From Microcaldota archaeon (GTDB lineage: Archaea; Micrarchaeota; Micrarchaeia; Micrarchaeales; CABMGC01), in assembly GCA_021852055.1 (NCBI GenBank), contig JAJZOD010000001.1:1-48382 (forward strand): 48,382 nt of DNA. Reading direction: 5' to 3'. Within the stretch, counting starts at the first letter, position 1. The number at the start of each line of letters is the position of its first letter. The notes under the pieces were generated by a model. It was given only the letters and a program-made list of their open reading frames with translations, was not told where the DNA came from and searched no databases. Shown here piece by piece: positions 39,333 to 47,557 of this stretch. A program made the translations under genes and the position numbers.

Positions 39333-39848
39333 TCACTCCTGCAGCTTTACCTTGAAATTGCTCTCAAGATACTGCATTATCTCATCTTTTTTAATATGGC
39401 TATGCCTCTTGTTAGGAGCTGAGGCTTTTCTCTTTCTGTTAGACACCCTTGCGCCTTTTCTTGCAAATGCCGCATTTACGTTCATTCCAAGAATTCCTAT
39501 CTTAGGATCATACTTTACTCCTGTAAAGTATATATACTCTTTTACGCCGAAATTAAGGGAGTTTCCTGCTATTGAAGTGCGAGTTATTATGTTGCTATTT
39601 GCGTCTAGAGCTCTTTTAAGGAAATCGTACGCCTCTTTTTTCCTGAGAGTTGACATTGCCCCTATCTCCTGGCCCTTTTTCAGCTTTAGCTCCGGATCCC
39701 TCCTCTTTGACAATGTAGTCCCTGCGCTGTGATTTGTAAGCTTTTTGATTAGTGCTTTTGCATTTTCTACCATGTTCTCGTTCTGCCCTACGCCCAAGTT
39801 TATGACTACCTTATCAAGAAATATCTGACGCATTGGATTGTCTGCCAT
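39333..39848 (-). CDS. rplE: Ribosomal protein uL5
   Basis: I use the ATG at 39848 ([20 protein letters not shown]); a TTG at 39857 would overlap the S4e stop. The 5S-rRNA-binding core [20 protein letters not shown], the [20 protein letters not shown] segment and [20 protein letters not shown] are typical of archaeal uL5. It sits between eS4 and uS14 in the standard order. Confidence 0.94.
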   Translation of the reverse strand: MADNPMRQIFLDKVVINLGVGQNENMVENAKALIKKLTNHSAGTTLSKRRDPELKLKKGQEIGAMSTLRKKEAYDFLKRALDANSNIITRTSIAGNSLNFGVKEYIYFTGVKYDPKIGILGMNVNAAFARKGARVSNRKRKASAPNKRHSHIKKDEIMQYLESNFKVKLQE

Positions 39849-39853
39849 TAAAA

Positions 39854-40522
39854 TCAACTGATTACCATTATATTATCTAGAAGGGTCTCGAACATGCCTG
39901 TGCTGCCCTCTATGCTTACAAGCGGATCCCTCTGTGCACTGCCCTGCTTTATCTCTTTTATGGTGCCGCGCTCTGATGCGTGCGTTCCGGTTATCACAAG
40001 GCACTTTCTGCCAGGTTCCATTTTTATGACTGTTTTCTTGCCCTCATGCAATTCTATAGTATCGTTGGTCTTCACTCCGCTTTCTGCGGGTAGTATTATG
40101 CCGTTATTGAGCCTCATCATTATTTTCCCGTTCTTTGCCATGTACTTTCCAACTACCTTAAACATCTGCTTTGATGTGCTTTCCTCTATGGCAAAGGCGC
40201 CGAATCTGTCGATGTTTATAATATAACGTTTGTTGCTTGGCACCAACTCTATTACATCTCCGAAACCGACAGGGTACCTCTGCTCTTTTATAGCCTTGCC
40301 GTTCACCTTTACTGCTCCTGTCCTTAATATCGCCTCTGCTTCTGAGATGGAGTTGACTATGCCCAGTTTTTCCTTTAGCACAGTGCCGAGCGCTATGCTG
40401 CTGTCCAGAGTGTGCCTTCCAGGCATAGGCTTTGTGACATATGCTGAAGTTTTTTTGCCTACCTTCATGTATTTGCTTGAAGCAAGCCTGTTTATGTGCC
40501 GTCTGCCTCCTTTGTTAGCCAT
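39854..40522 (-). CDS. rps4e: Ribosomal protein eS4
   Basis: 222 residues. MANKGGRRHINRLASSKYMK begins the family, followed by an S4-like RNA-binding stretch (KEKLGIVNSISEAEAILRTG, VKVNGK) and a KOW motif near the C-terminus (VITGTHASERGTIKEIKQGS). It is restricted to archaea and eukaryotes. Confidence 0.95.
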   Translation of the reverse strand: MANKGGRRHINRLASSKYMKVGKKTSAYVTKPMPGRHTLDSSIALGTVLKEKLGIVNSISEAEAILRTGAVKVNGKAIKEQRYPVGFGDVIELVPSNKRYIINIDRFGAFAIEESTSKQMFKVVGKYMAKNGKIMMRLNNGIILPAESGVKTNDTIELHEGKKTVIKMEPGRKCLVITGTHASERGTIKEIKQGSAQRDPLVSIEGSTGMFETLLDNIMVIS

Positions 40523-40526
40523 ATTA

Positions 40527-40892
40527 TCACTGTTTTATACCTAATATCTGTTTCCTTATCTTATCTTCAGCATTTATTTCAGTAATATATACATTTGAAG
40601 TCCTTATCGGTATCTGCAGCTCTTTCCCCTTTGCATTCTTCTTTACTATGCCTTCTATTGTAAGGGTCCCTAACTTCATGTTAACAGAGCTGACCTTTCC
40701 GGCCTTGCCTTTGTTTTTGCCTACCATTATCTTTACTGTATCGCCGGAGTGTATCTGTGCTGTCCTTTTCTTTATTCCGAGCTTCTGCTTCAGTTCCTTT
40801 GATATATGTACATGGACAAACTTCTGCCGTACATGCATAGGTGCATTAAAGCGAAAGCGCCTCTGTTTCCTTCTCTGAGAGCTTTGTATCAT
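40527..40892 (-). CDS. rplX: Ribosomal protein uL24
   Basis: 121 residues. The archaeal N-terminal extension RRKQRRFRFNAPMHVRQKFV precedes the KOW motif (IHSGDTVKIMVGKNKGKAGK). The order uL14, uL24, eS4 is canonical. The gene is 4 bp from each neighbour. Confidence 0.93.
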   Translation of the reverse strand: MIQSSQRRKQRRFRFNAPMHVRQKFVHVHISKELKQKLGIKKRTAQIHSGDTVKIMVGKNKGKAGKVSSVNMKLGTLTIEGIVKKNAKGKELQIPIRTSNVYITEINAEDKIRKQILGIKQ

Positions 40893-40896
40893 TGAA

Positions 40897-41301
40897 TCAC
40901 ACTATTCTTGAAGCTATGCCGCCTATTTTTACAAAACGCTCTATGACTTCCCTTGCTATTGCTCCCTTGACTTCTGTCCCTATTGGAAGATTTTCCTCAT
41001 TTACCATTATTGCAGCGTTATCCTCAAATCTGACGCGCATGCCATTGGCCCTGCGTATCGGCGCTCGCTGCCTGATTACGACTACGCGAACAGGCTTCTT
41101 CAGATACGCCGGCGTTCCTTTTCTTACGCTTGCAGACACTATATCGCCTATGCCTACTGCTGCAAGCTTGCCGTGCCTTCCTCCGCCGCCTTTTCCTATT
41201 ATATGTATCATTCGTAGTTGGTACGCACCGCTGTTGTCAGCACATGTAAATACGCCGCCCGGAACGATGGTTTTCATTATTTTTGAAGGTATTGCTTTCA
41301 T
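40897..41301 (-). CDS. rplN: Ribosomal protein uL14
   Basis: 134 residues. VFTCADNSGAYQLRMIHIIG and AAVGIGDIVSASVRKGTPAY, then VVVIRQRAPIRRANGMRVRF and FEDNAAIMVN, are the uL14 signatures. It contacts the small subunit near the factor-binding region. A 63-bp gap to uS17 holds nothing recognisable. Confidence 0.95.
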   Translation of the reverse strand: MKAIPSKIMKTIVPGGVFTCADNSGAYQLRMIHIIGKGGGGRHGKLAAVGIGDIVSASVRKGTPAYLKKPVRVVVIRQRAPIRRANGMRVRFEDNAAIMVNEENLPIGTEVKGAIAREVIERFVKIGGIASRIV

Positions 41302-41364
41302 TTATAGCACCATTGTTGTATTTTGATTGTTTGGATCTTTCGATTTTGGTTTTATTTCACGGTT

Positions 41365-41658
41365 TTATTTTATTATGCCTGTAACTACAAAGGATTTCGT
41401 CTTGCTTAGTCGTCTGGTTTCTGCAATGTCTACCACGTTGCCCTCCTTTGCATTTATGCACTCGGGATTATAGGCAGGTATGCGCGATCTTTTCCTTAGA
41501 TACCGCTCGTATTTGTATATGTACCTGGTGTAGTCTATCTCGACTATTGCTGTCTTCTTTGCTTTTGCGCTTACAACCTTTCCAGATAGTTTTGCGCCTC
41601 TTGTACTCAGCTGTCCGTGTATAGGGCATTTGATGTCTTTGCATTCCAAAATATTCAC
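41365..41658 (-). CDS. rpsQ: Ribosomal protein uS17
   Basis: 97 residues. It opens with CKDIKCPIHGQLSTRGAKLS, the archaeal form with two Cys, and has the OB-fold core GKVVSAKAKKTAIVEIDYTR with YERYLRKRSRIPAYNP and the ending GNVVDIAETRRLSKTKSFVV. It follows Rpp29 by 19 bp. Confidence 0.94.
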   Translation of the reverse strand: MNILECKDIKCPIHGQLSTRGAKLSGKVVSAKAKKTAIVEIDYTRYIYKYERYLRKRSRIPAYNPECINAKEGNVVDIAETRRLSKTKSFVVTGIIK

Positions 41659-41677
41659 CGTGCCAAACTTCTGATTT

Positions 41678-41968
41678 TTACCTTCTTTGCCTGTAGTACT
41701 TCATTGCCTTCTCAATGCGCTCGTCCGGCCTGAAGTTTATCTCCTTGCCGTCCACGTCAAAGGTCTCATGGCCTACATAGAACCTGAAAACGCATGCTTT
41801 CTTGACGATGCGCCTTCTTCCTTCCTTAGCCTCAAGCAACAGCGTATTTTTTGTCTCATCTATCACGATGCCGGAAGCACCGCGCTGTTTCTTGTCGAGG
41901 GAGCTTAACACCCTCGCTTTGAGACCAATAAGCTCATTGAGAACAATATTTTTGTTATTATACTCCAT
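41678..41968 (-). CDS. rnp1: RNase P protein subunit Rpp29 (POP4)
   Basis: 96 residues. An Sm-like barrel begins NELIGLKARVLSSLDKKQRG, and ASGIVIDETKNTLLLEA matches 'G-x-x-G-x-V-x-x-E-T-x-x-T-L'. It is the classical companion of uS17 in archaeal ribosomal operons. Here it is the first gene of the cluster: uL29, uL22 and the others that normally precede it are not in the window, because a divergent MFS gene lies upstream. Confidence 0.92.
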   Translation of the reverse strand: MEYNNKNIVLNELIGLKARVLSSLDKKQRGASGIVIDETKNTLLLEAKEGRRRIVKKACVFRFYVGHETFDVDGKEINFRPDERIEKAMKYYRQRR

Positions 41969-42004
41969 GCCTATTGTTACGTAGTGTAGATTTATATCTG
42001 TAAG

Positions 42005-42012
42005 GTATTTAA
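42005..42012 (-). promoter_or_regulatory. Promoter of the ribosomal cluster
   Basis: On the minus strand GGGTTAAATACC forms a BRE/TATA-like element about 37-44 bp upstream of the Rpp29 ATG. Transcription would start near 41981 with a short leader. This supports the cluster starting at Rpp29 rather than being cut from a longer operon in the immediate neighbourhood. Confidence 0.45.
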
Positions 42013-42177
42013 CCCTTTCGCGATTAGCCTGCTATGCAGCAACAAGAGCTTTTGCTGCTGCAGCGAGATTATGGCTTTGCTGCATGAACACATCGCCATT
42101 GAAAGTGCTGCAAAGCGGACATAACACACATTTTATATCTTTCTGAATAATATATAGGACAACATATATGTGATACA

Positions 42178-43896
42178 GTGACGGAAGAGCAGATGCCAGA
42201 TTCGGAATATGATAAGCTTGAGCTAGAGCGGGAGAAAAAATTCGGCCCGCGCTATAAGTGGACAGCCTTATCCAACACTACGTTGGGGGTGCTTATGGCA
42301 ACCATAGACAGCTCGATACTGATAATCTCACTTCCAGCTATATTCAACGGCCTTGGTGTTAATCCGCTCACTCCTGGAAATATAGGCCTGCTGCTGTGGC
42401 TGCTGATGGGCTACATAATAATGTCCTCTGTTGTAGTGGTGACAATAGGCCGTTTGTCGGATATGTACGGAAGGGTGCGCCTTTACAACCTTGGCTTTGC
42501 CATATTTGCCATAGGCTCCACATTATTGTACATTGTGTCTTACGCCTTCAGTGGAACTACTGCAGTGATCCTTCTTATAGTATTCAGGCTGGTGCAGGGT
42601 TTCGGAGGAGGTTTCCTGTTTGCAAACAGCACTGCCATACTTACCGATGCATTCCCTAAGAACCAGAGGGGCATGGCTATGGGCATTAACCAGATTGCTG
42701 CCATAATCGGCAGCGTAATCGGCCTCATAGTTGGCGGAGTGCTATCTGCTATAGACTGGCACCTTATATTCATGATAAGCGTTCCTGTCGGAGTTATCGG
42801 TGCAATATGGTCGTATATAGCCCTGCGTGAGATAGCACTTATACGAAAAAACCAGAGGATAGACATATGGGGCAACATCACTTTCGCAGGCGCACTTGCA
42901 GCATTGCTACTCTCTATGACCTATGCTCTGCTACCGTATGGCACTAACTCATCCGGATGGTCAAGCCCTTATGTAATTACGGGGTTCATAACTGGCTTCG
43001 TACTCCTGTTTGCTTTCATAATTATAGAGATAAAGGCGAAGGATCCGATGTTTCATTTGGGGCTCTTCAAGATACGCGCATTCGCTGCAGGCATATTGAG
43101 CCTGTTTCTTGCAGGCATAGCACGTGGTGGCCTGCAGTTTATGCTTATAATATGGCTGCAGGGCATATGGCTGCCTCTTCACGGGGTAAACTTCGTGAAT
43201 ACACCCCTACAGGCAGGCATAGACATGATACCTTTGCTTCTGGGATTCCTAGTAATGGGTCCGATATCCGGAAAACTCTCTGACAAATATGGCGCGCGCA
43301 TATTGTCTACGACAGGAATGACCATAAACGTAATAGGATTTATTTGGCTGGCAACCCTTCCAGTAAACTTCAATTTCGTCGAGTTTGCGGCAGTTATATT
43401 CACATTGGGAATCGGCCAAGGCATGTTTGCAGCGCCTAACACCACCTCGGTAATGAATGCAGTGCCTCCTGAACAGAGAGGCGCCACTTCGGGAATGCGC
43501 GCGACTTTCACAAATATGTCATTTATGTTCAGCATAATAATATTTTTTACTTTGCTCGTTGTCGGCTTCGGGAATGCGCTTCCGAATACTTTGTATAATG
43601 GGCTTGTTTCGCAGAGTGTGCCGTCCTCTGTTGCGCACTCCATATCTGAGCTGCCACCGACATCTGCTTTGTTTGCGGCACTTCTTGGGTACAATCCTAT
43701 GCAAATATTGCTCCCGGCAAACGTAACAAAAACCATACCTGCTGCAAACCTCAGCGTTATAACTGGAACTCACTTCTTCCCGAGCCTTATAGCACAGCCT
43801 TTCAACGACGGCATGCATACAGTGCTGATAGTTGCTGCAATAATGGCTGGCATAGCCGCAGTAGCCTCTGCACTACGAGGCAAACGCCACGCTTAG
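42178..43896 (+). CDS. MFS drug/H+ antiporter, DHA2 (14-helix) family
   Basis: A 572-residue transporter with about 14 helices. MATIDSSILIISLPAIF in helix 1 corresponds to the DHA2 'L-D-x-T-I-V-N-V-A-L-P' motif. IGRLSDMYGRVRLYN is motif A, FRLVQGFGGGFLF is motif B and GPISGKLSDKYGARI is the second motif A. A large loop between the last helices (about 465-535) is unusual. Start is GTG at 42178, with GTGAT eight bases upstream. It is a probable multidrug or lipid exporter. Confidence 0.88.
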   Translation: MTEEQMPDSEYDKLELEREKKFGPRYKWTALSNTTLGVLMATIDSSILIISLPAIFNGLGVNPLTPGNIGLLLWLLMGYIIMSSVVVVTIGRLSDMYGRVRLYNLGFAIFAIGSTLLYIVSYAFSGTTAVILLIVFRLVQGFGGGFLFANSTAILTDAFPKNQRGMAMGINQIAAIIGSVIGLIVGGVLSAIDWHLIFMISVPVGVIGAIWSYIALREIALIRKNQRIDIWGNITFAGALAALLLSMTYALLPYGTNSSGWSSPYVITGFITGFVLLFAFIIIEIKAKDPMFHLGLFKIRAFAAGILSLFLAGIARGGLQFMLIIWLQGIWLPLHGVNFVNTPLQAGIDMIPLLLGFLVMGPISGKLSDKYGARILSTTGMTINVIGFIWLATLPVNFNFVEFAAVIFTLGIGQGMFAAPNTTSVMNAVPPEQRGATSGMRATFTNMSFMFSIIIFFTLLVVGFGNALPNTLYNGLVSQSVPSSVAHSISELPPTSALFAALLGYNPMQILLPANVTKTIPAANLSVITGTHFFPSLIAQPFNDGMHTVLIVAAIMAGIAAVASALRGKRHA

Positions 43897-43924
43897 GAAA
43901 GCACATGACTGCAGTTATAGCACT

Positions 43925-44581
43925 TCAGGATTTCTCCTTTTCCCATATTATCTTGTAGTTGAAAAGCTCGTTGGGGCGTTTTTTCGACAGGTGTATCCAT
44001 AGCAGAAGCAGCGCCTCCATGCCGCGGGATGCCTTAATGCCACCGATGTCCACCACTGATTTCCAGCCAAAATGCTTGAGCAGCTTTGCTACCCTTGACT
44101 TTGCATCATCGTCGTTGCCACATATGAAGAGGTCATGGTCGCCCCTCAGCCTTGATGGATTTACCTGAAGTTCAGTGCTCGCAGTATTAAGCGCCTTTAC
44201 GACCTTTGCTTTTGGAAAAGCGCGCTGTATCTGCTTGCCGAGAGAATCGGTGTTTGACACGAGAAGTTCTAGCTCCCCATTCTCAAATTTTATTGGATTT
44301 GCAACATCTACCAGTATCTTTCCCTCGAGATTTTTCTCTCCGGCGCTTTTTAGTGCTTCCATAGAGTGCTCTCCACTTGTGCAGTTGAATACGATCTCTC
44401 CAAACGCAGCAGCATCTGCGAATGTTCCGTAAGATGCATTTGACCCATTTTTCTGCGCCCAGGACATCGCATTGATATTGTCTGGTGTCCTAGAACCCAT
44501 CTTTACCTGATGGCCTATCTCGACAAGCTTTGACGCCAGATTCACACCGACTGTGCCGGTACCAAGTACGCCTATTTTCAT
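43925..44581 (-). CDS. NADPH:F420-reductase-like Rossmann oxidoreductase
   Basis: The 218-residue protein starts MKIGVLGTGTVGVNLASKLV, a clean GxGxxG dinucleotide site, followed by GHQVKMGSRTPDN, whose Arg favours NADP. VVKALNTASTEL matches the 'K-A-F-N-T' active region of the NADP-oxidoreductase/F420-dependent group (PF03807). The same family includes proteins that do not use F420, so the cofactor is uncertain. It is convergent with the MFS gene. Confidence 0.75.
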   Translation of the reverse strand: MKIGVLGTGTVGVNLASKLVEIGHQVKMGSRTPDNINAMSWAQKNGSNASYGTFADAAAFGEIVFNCTSGEHSMEALKSAGEKNLEGKILVDVANPIKFENGELELLVSNTDSLGKQIQRAFPKAKVVKALNTASTELQVNPSRLRGDHDLFICGNDDDAKSRVAKLLKHFGWKSVVDIGGIKASRGMEALLLLWIHLSKKRPNELFNYKIIWEKEKS

Positions 44582-44720
44582 TTTTCCACCAAAAATGATA
44601 GGAGTAATGCATTATAAAATACGGCAATTTATTTTCAGCGATTTAGGTATAAACTAATTAAAGAGCCGAACCATTTACTTGGGCGCACTGCATAGTGCTG
44701 CGCTAGGCCTTGTTCATTGT

Positions 44721-46397
44721 TCATGTAAGTAATGTGCCAATTTGCTGATAAATGCATCCTGTGTTATTATAGAACCCGCAGAAACTTGACGCGTTCTTGT
44801 TATAAGCAATCCATATCTCACCAGGTATGTCAGTGAAATTTGTATCGGTGTTGATGCTTAGGGCAAAAGTGCCTCCTGAATTCATATCAAAGGTGCTGTT
44901 CCCGACATAGGAAATAGGAGCATCTTTTGGCACTACAGGACTTGATTCTGATTGAAATTCCTGAGCCGCTGTATTATTCAGGAAGAACACAAACGTATTC
45001 CTCATTGTTGCAGTTGTTAATTGACCTATCTCGGCATTCAAATATCCGTTTGAGTATGAGGTTACATCACATATGAATCCCGACTTTGCTACGCATGAGA
45101 ACGAGGTCTGTGCTATTGTTGTAGTTGGTCCCGAACCGAAGGAACCTTGTGAAGACGATATATTAACCAGAGGATATGGAAGCACTGACACATCCTGTTG
45201 CATTACTTCATTGTTGATGTAATTTGAATTCAGAAGCAAAGATATTGAAAGCGTGGCGTTCTGCACTGCAGATGAACTGCTTTGCTGAGATGATGGAGAT
45301 GATGAAGGAATAATTATATCAGGCATGGTTATATTCATGCTGTAAGGCATGCCATAATACGAGTTTGACAGGCAGGTGTTTATGTTAATAGGAAAGCTTG
45401 GCAGGGATGGAGCTGAGCTTGCTGATCCGCCGAGTAAACTTGATATCATGCCCAGATTTATATCAGACTTTACCTTTTCTGAAAGCTGGCTGCATGAGTT
45501 TCCTGAATAAGTGCTCTGGACTAGCGAGTAATTAAGTACTGAGATGTTTAGTATTTTATTGAGAGTCGGGAGAAGAATATCGCCAATGCTTGCATAGCTT
45601 TGTACTGTAGAAGTTTCATTTGCCTTTATGCAACCTGCGGACGTATATGTGGAATAGCCGTTGGTAAGGATAGATGATGCAATGGAATTTGCAGGAACGC
45701 ATAGGTAATAATTATTATTTATATCGTAAGTGCTTAGGCTCAACGTGGAGTTGTACTGTGAACCCAGCGTTTGGATTCCCGGAAAGCTAGACAGAAGACT
45801 TGAAAGCGGTATCGATATGTGTTCGCTGCTGTCATTGCCATATTTTTGCATTGTCAAAGTAAATGGCAGATTTATATTATATAAAAGATAGGATATGGAG
45901 ATTGTGCCTCTGTAACTTGCATTTAATGCCTGCTGGCTGCTGTATCCCTGTTTTATCACGCTTGCAAGCGCAAATATACTTTGATTATGGACAAGTACAG
46001 AATATGAGCCTGCACTGCCGCCTGCGATACCACTGCTGTTCCTTAAAAATAGAAAATACACAGCAACAGCGAGTACTGCAAGAACCACGATTATTATTGC
46101 AGCGTATTTTATTGTAGCAGAGCCATTCTTTGCCTGTGTAGGCCGCACCGGCCCAGACGCTTCTGGAGCAGCAGAATTTTGTTTATTATCTGGATTATTA
46201 TCTAGATTATTATCTGGACTTTCAGGAACATTGTCATATTCGGAGTAGGCCTGTGTAGTTTTGGTAGGTATAAAAACACCCTTTTGTTTTTTATCTTCAG
46301 TTGCCGCAGTTGTACTTTTAGTACATGCGGTAATATATACATAGTAAGATTTAAGAACTTTGGTATCCTTCGAATCTTCGCTGTGAGGAAGAAACAC
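44721..46397 (-). CDS. Membrane-anchored Ser/Asn-rich surface protein
   Basis: The 558-residue frame begins with GTG at 46397. About 98 hydrophilic residues, including a repeat DNNLDNNPDNKQN, precede a single helix (about 98-118, YAAIIIVVLAVLAVAVYFLF). Roughly 440 residues of Ser/Asn/Tyr-rich, sequon-rich extracellular sequence with several Cys follow. There is no known domain. The start is uncertain: a TATA-like ATGTATATATTACC lies within the first 30 codons on the same strand (about 46331-46344), but no good downstream start codon follows it. It may be a substrate-binding or adhesion protein. Confidence 0.6.
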   Translation of the reverse strand: MFLPHSEDSKDTKVLKSYYVYITACTKSTTAATEDKKQKGVFIPTKTTQAYSEYDNVPESPDNNLDNNPDNKQNSAAPEASGPVRPTQAKNGSATIKYAAIIIVVLAVLAVAVYFLFLRNSSGIAGGSAGSYSVLVHNQSIFALASVIKQGYSSQQALNASYRGTISISYLLYNINLPFTLTMQKYGNDSSEHISIPLSSLLSSFPGIQTLGSQYNSTLSLSTYDINNNYYLCVPANSIASSILTNGYSTYTSAGCIKANETSTVQSYASIGDILLPTLNKILNISVLNYSLVQSTYSGNSCSQLSEKVKSDINLGMISSLLGGSASSAPSLPSFPININTCLSNSYYGMPYSMNITMPDIIIPSSSPSSQQSSSSAVQNATLSISLLLNSNYINNEVMQQDVSVLPYPLVNISSSQGSFGSGPTTTIAQTSFSCVAKSGFICDVTSYSNGYLNAEIGQLTTATMRNTFVFFLNNTAAQEFQSESSPVVPKDAPISYVGNSTFDMNSGGTFALSINTDTNFTDIPGEIWIAYNKNASSFCGFYNNTGCIYQQIGTLLT

Positions 46398-46495
46398 AGG
46401 AGATTTGCATATTATATTTGAGAGATATTTATGTCAACATATGGCATACATTTGTGTATTTTGAGATCGACTGGCTGATGCCAAAATGCCAAACA

Positions 46496-46503
46496 ATATA
46501 TAT
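46496..46503 (+). promoter_or_regulatory. Promoter of the 46526 gene
   Basis: TATATATC-type TATA box (AACAATATATATC context) about 25-30 bp before the ATG at 46526. The spacing predicts transcription starting at or beside the ATG, so a leaderless mRNA. Confidence 0.45.
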
Positions 46504-46525
46504 CAAAATGCATGCAGTATAGAAT

Positions 46526-47260
46526 ATGCCAAAAGGAAATAATTACAAGATAAATCTTTGGAAGAGCATCTCACTTGAAAATTTTGAATTTGTTGCAGAA
46601 AAAAGGTTTAATTCAGTTCAGGAGAGGTTCTTTTTAAGAGGAGCCGACCTTGGAAGAATGCAGAACCTGCACAGGGATCGGCAAGGCCCAGACAGCATTC
46701 TGCATCTGGAAAACAACGAATTCAGCATTCTGCTCAGGGATATGGCTGCTGGCAGCGCAGCGTCAGGGAAGGAAAGAGGGATTAAAGGCAGGGGGGATTT
46801 GACAGCGGAGGAGCTTGAGGAGTACAACAAAACATGCTTTAATACGCATCTTGATTATCAGCTTAATGTTTTCTGGGACAGCTTTGAAGTGCTTAAAGAC
46901 GCCATTCCTAGGTATGTGCGCATGATCTATTTCAATATGGATTTATTGGAAAAGCTAGTCAATGAATTAAATTCTGAAGGTATGAATCCAGGTTTGGGAG
47001 AGAGGTATGGCAGATTTTTTAGCCATAACCTGAGGATTTCAGAAACAGCCGTAAACGCAGCGGTAGAGCGTTCTGTAGAAGTAATTGACATGATATCTGA
47101 AGAAACGGGCCACACAAGAACCTATCAGGATATCCTGAAGATTTTTGAAAGGCATATGTCGAGAGGGCACGCTTATAAATATATAACAAACGAATTGGAA
47201 CCGGCATTTAATCTAGTATGCGAGGAGTATTTCAACGTTAAAAAAGGATATGGAATTTAA
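46526..47260 (+). CDS. Hypothetical soluble helical protein, 244 residues
   Basis: Not recognised. It is largely alpha-helical with no membrane segment, Cys pair or nucleotide motif. Notable stretches are RFNSVQERFFLRGADLGRMQ near the N-terminus and YVRMIYFNMDLLEKLVNELN in the middle. It lies between the surface-protein gene (divergent) and the 23S promoter. There is no ribosome-binding site before the ATG, consistent with the leaderless promoter spacing. Confidence 0.6.
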   Translation: MPKGNNYKINLWKSISLENFEFVAEKRFNSVQERFFLRGADLGRMQNLHRDRQGPDSILHLENNEFSILLRDMAAGSAASGKERGIKGRGDLTAEELEEYNKTCFNTHLDYQLNVFWDSFEVLKDAIPRYVRMIYFNMDLLEKLVNELNSEGMNPGLGERYGRFFSHNLRISETAVNAAVERSVEVIDMISEETGHTRTYQDILKIFERHMSRGHAYKYITNELEPAFNLVCEEYFNVKKGYGI

Positions 47261-47365
47261 CTGCTGATACTTATTCTTTTATCTACAGGCTATTGTTTAT
47301 GCGCAGACCATAGCACCGCAACTGGAGCGTATCCTTTAGGTACTGTGTTTTGAAATTATGAAAAG

Positions 47366-47373
47366 TATATAAA
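47366..47373 (+). promoter_or_regulatory. 23S rRNA promoter
   Basis: GAAAAG followed by TATATAAA is a strong archaeal BRE/TATA pair, predicting transcription from about 47397. It lies between a protein gene and the 23S sequence with no 16S in between. The 13-base phrase TACTGTGTTTTGA occurs both just upstream (47341-47353) and in the leader (47432-47444). Confidence 0.65.
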
Positions 47374-47396
47374 CCTTTTCTGCATATATATAGCCC

Positions 47397-47557
47397 GGTG
47401 CTTTTATGGCAGCCGTTAGCTTTTGATAGGCTACTGTGTTTTGAGAGCTAATTTTTGCTTGATGAGATACAAAGTATCTTGCTAGAGCTAATGCGCCATG
47501 ATACCGTGTGAGATTGCCAGTAGGCAATTGATTTGAGGAGAAGCAAGCTTGAAAGAA
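47397..47557 (+). other. Pre-23S leader with processing hairpins
   Basis: Between the promoter and mature 23S lie hairpins such as GATAC-AAA-GTATC (near 47465-47480) and ATTGCC-AGTA-GGCAAT (near 47512-47528). No tRNA-Ala or 16S 3' end is visible. It probably contains the 5' strand of the 23S processing stem; the other strand is beyond the window. Confidence 0.5.
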
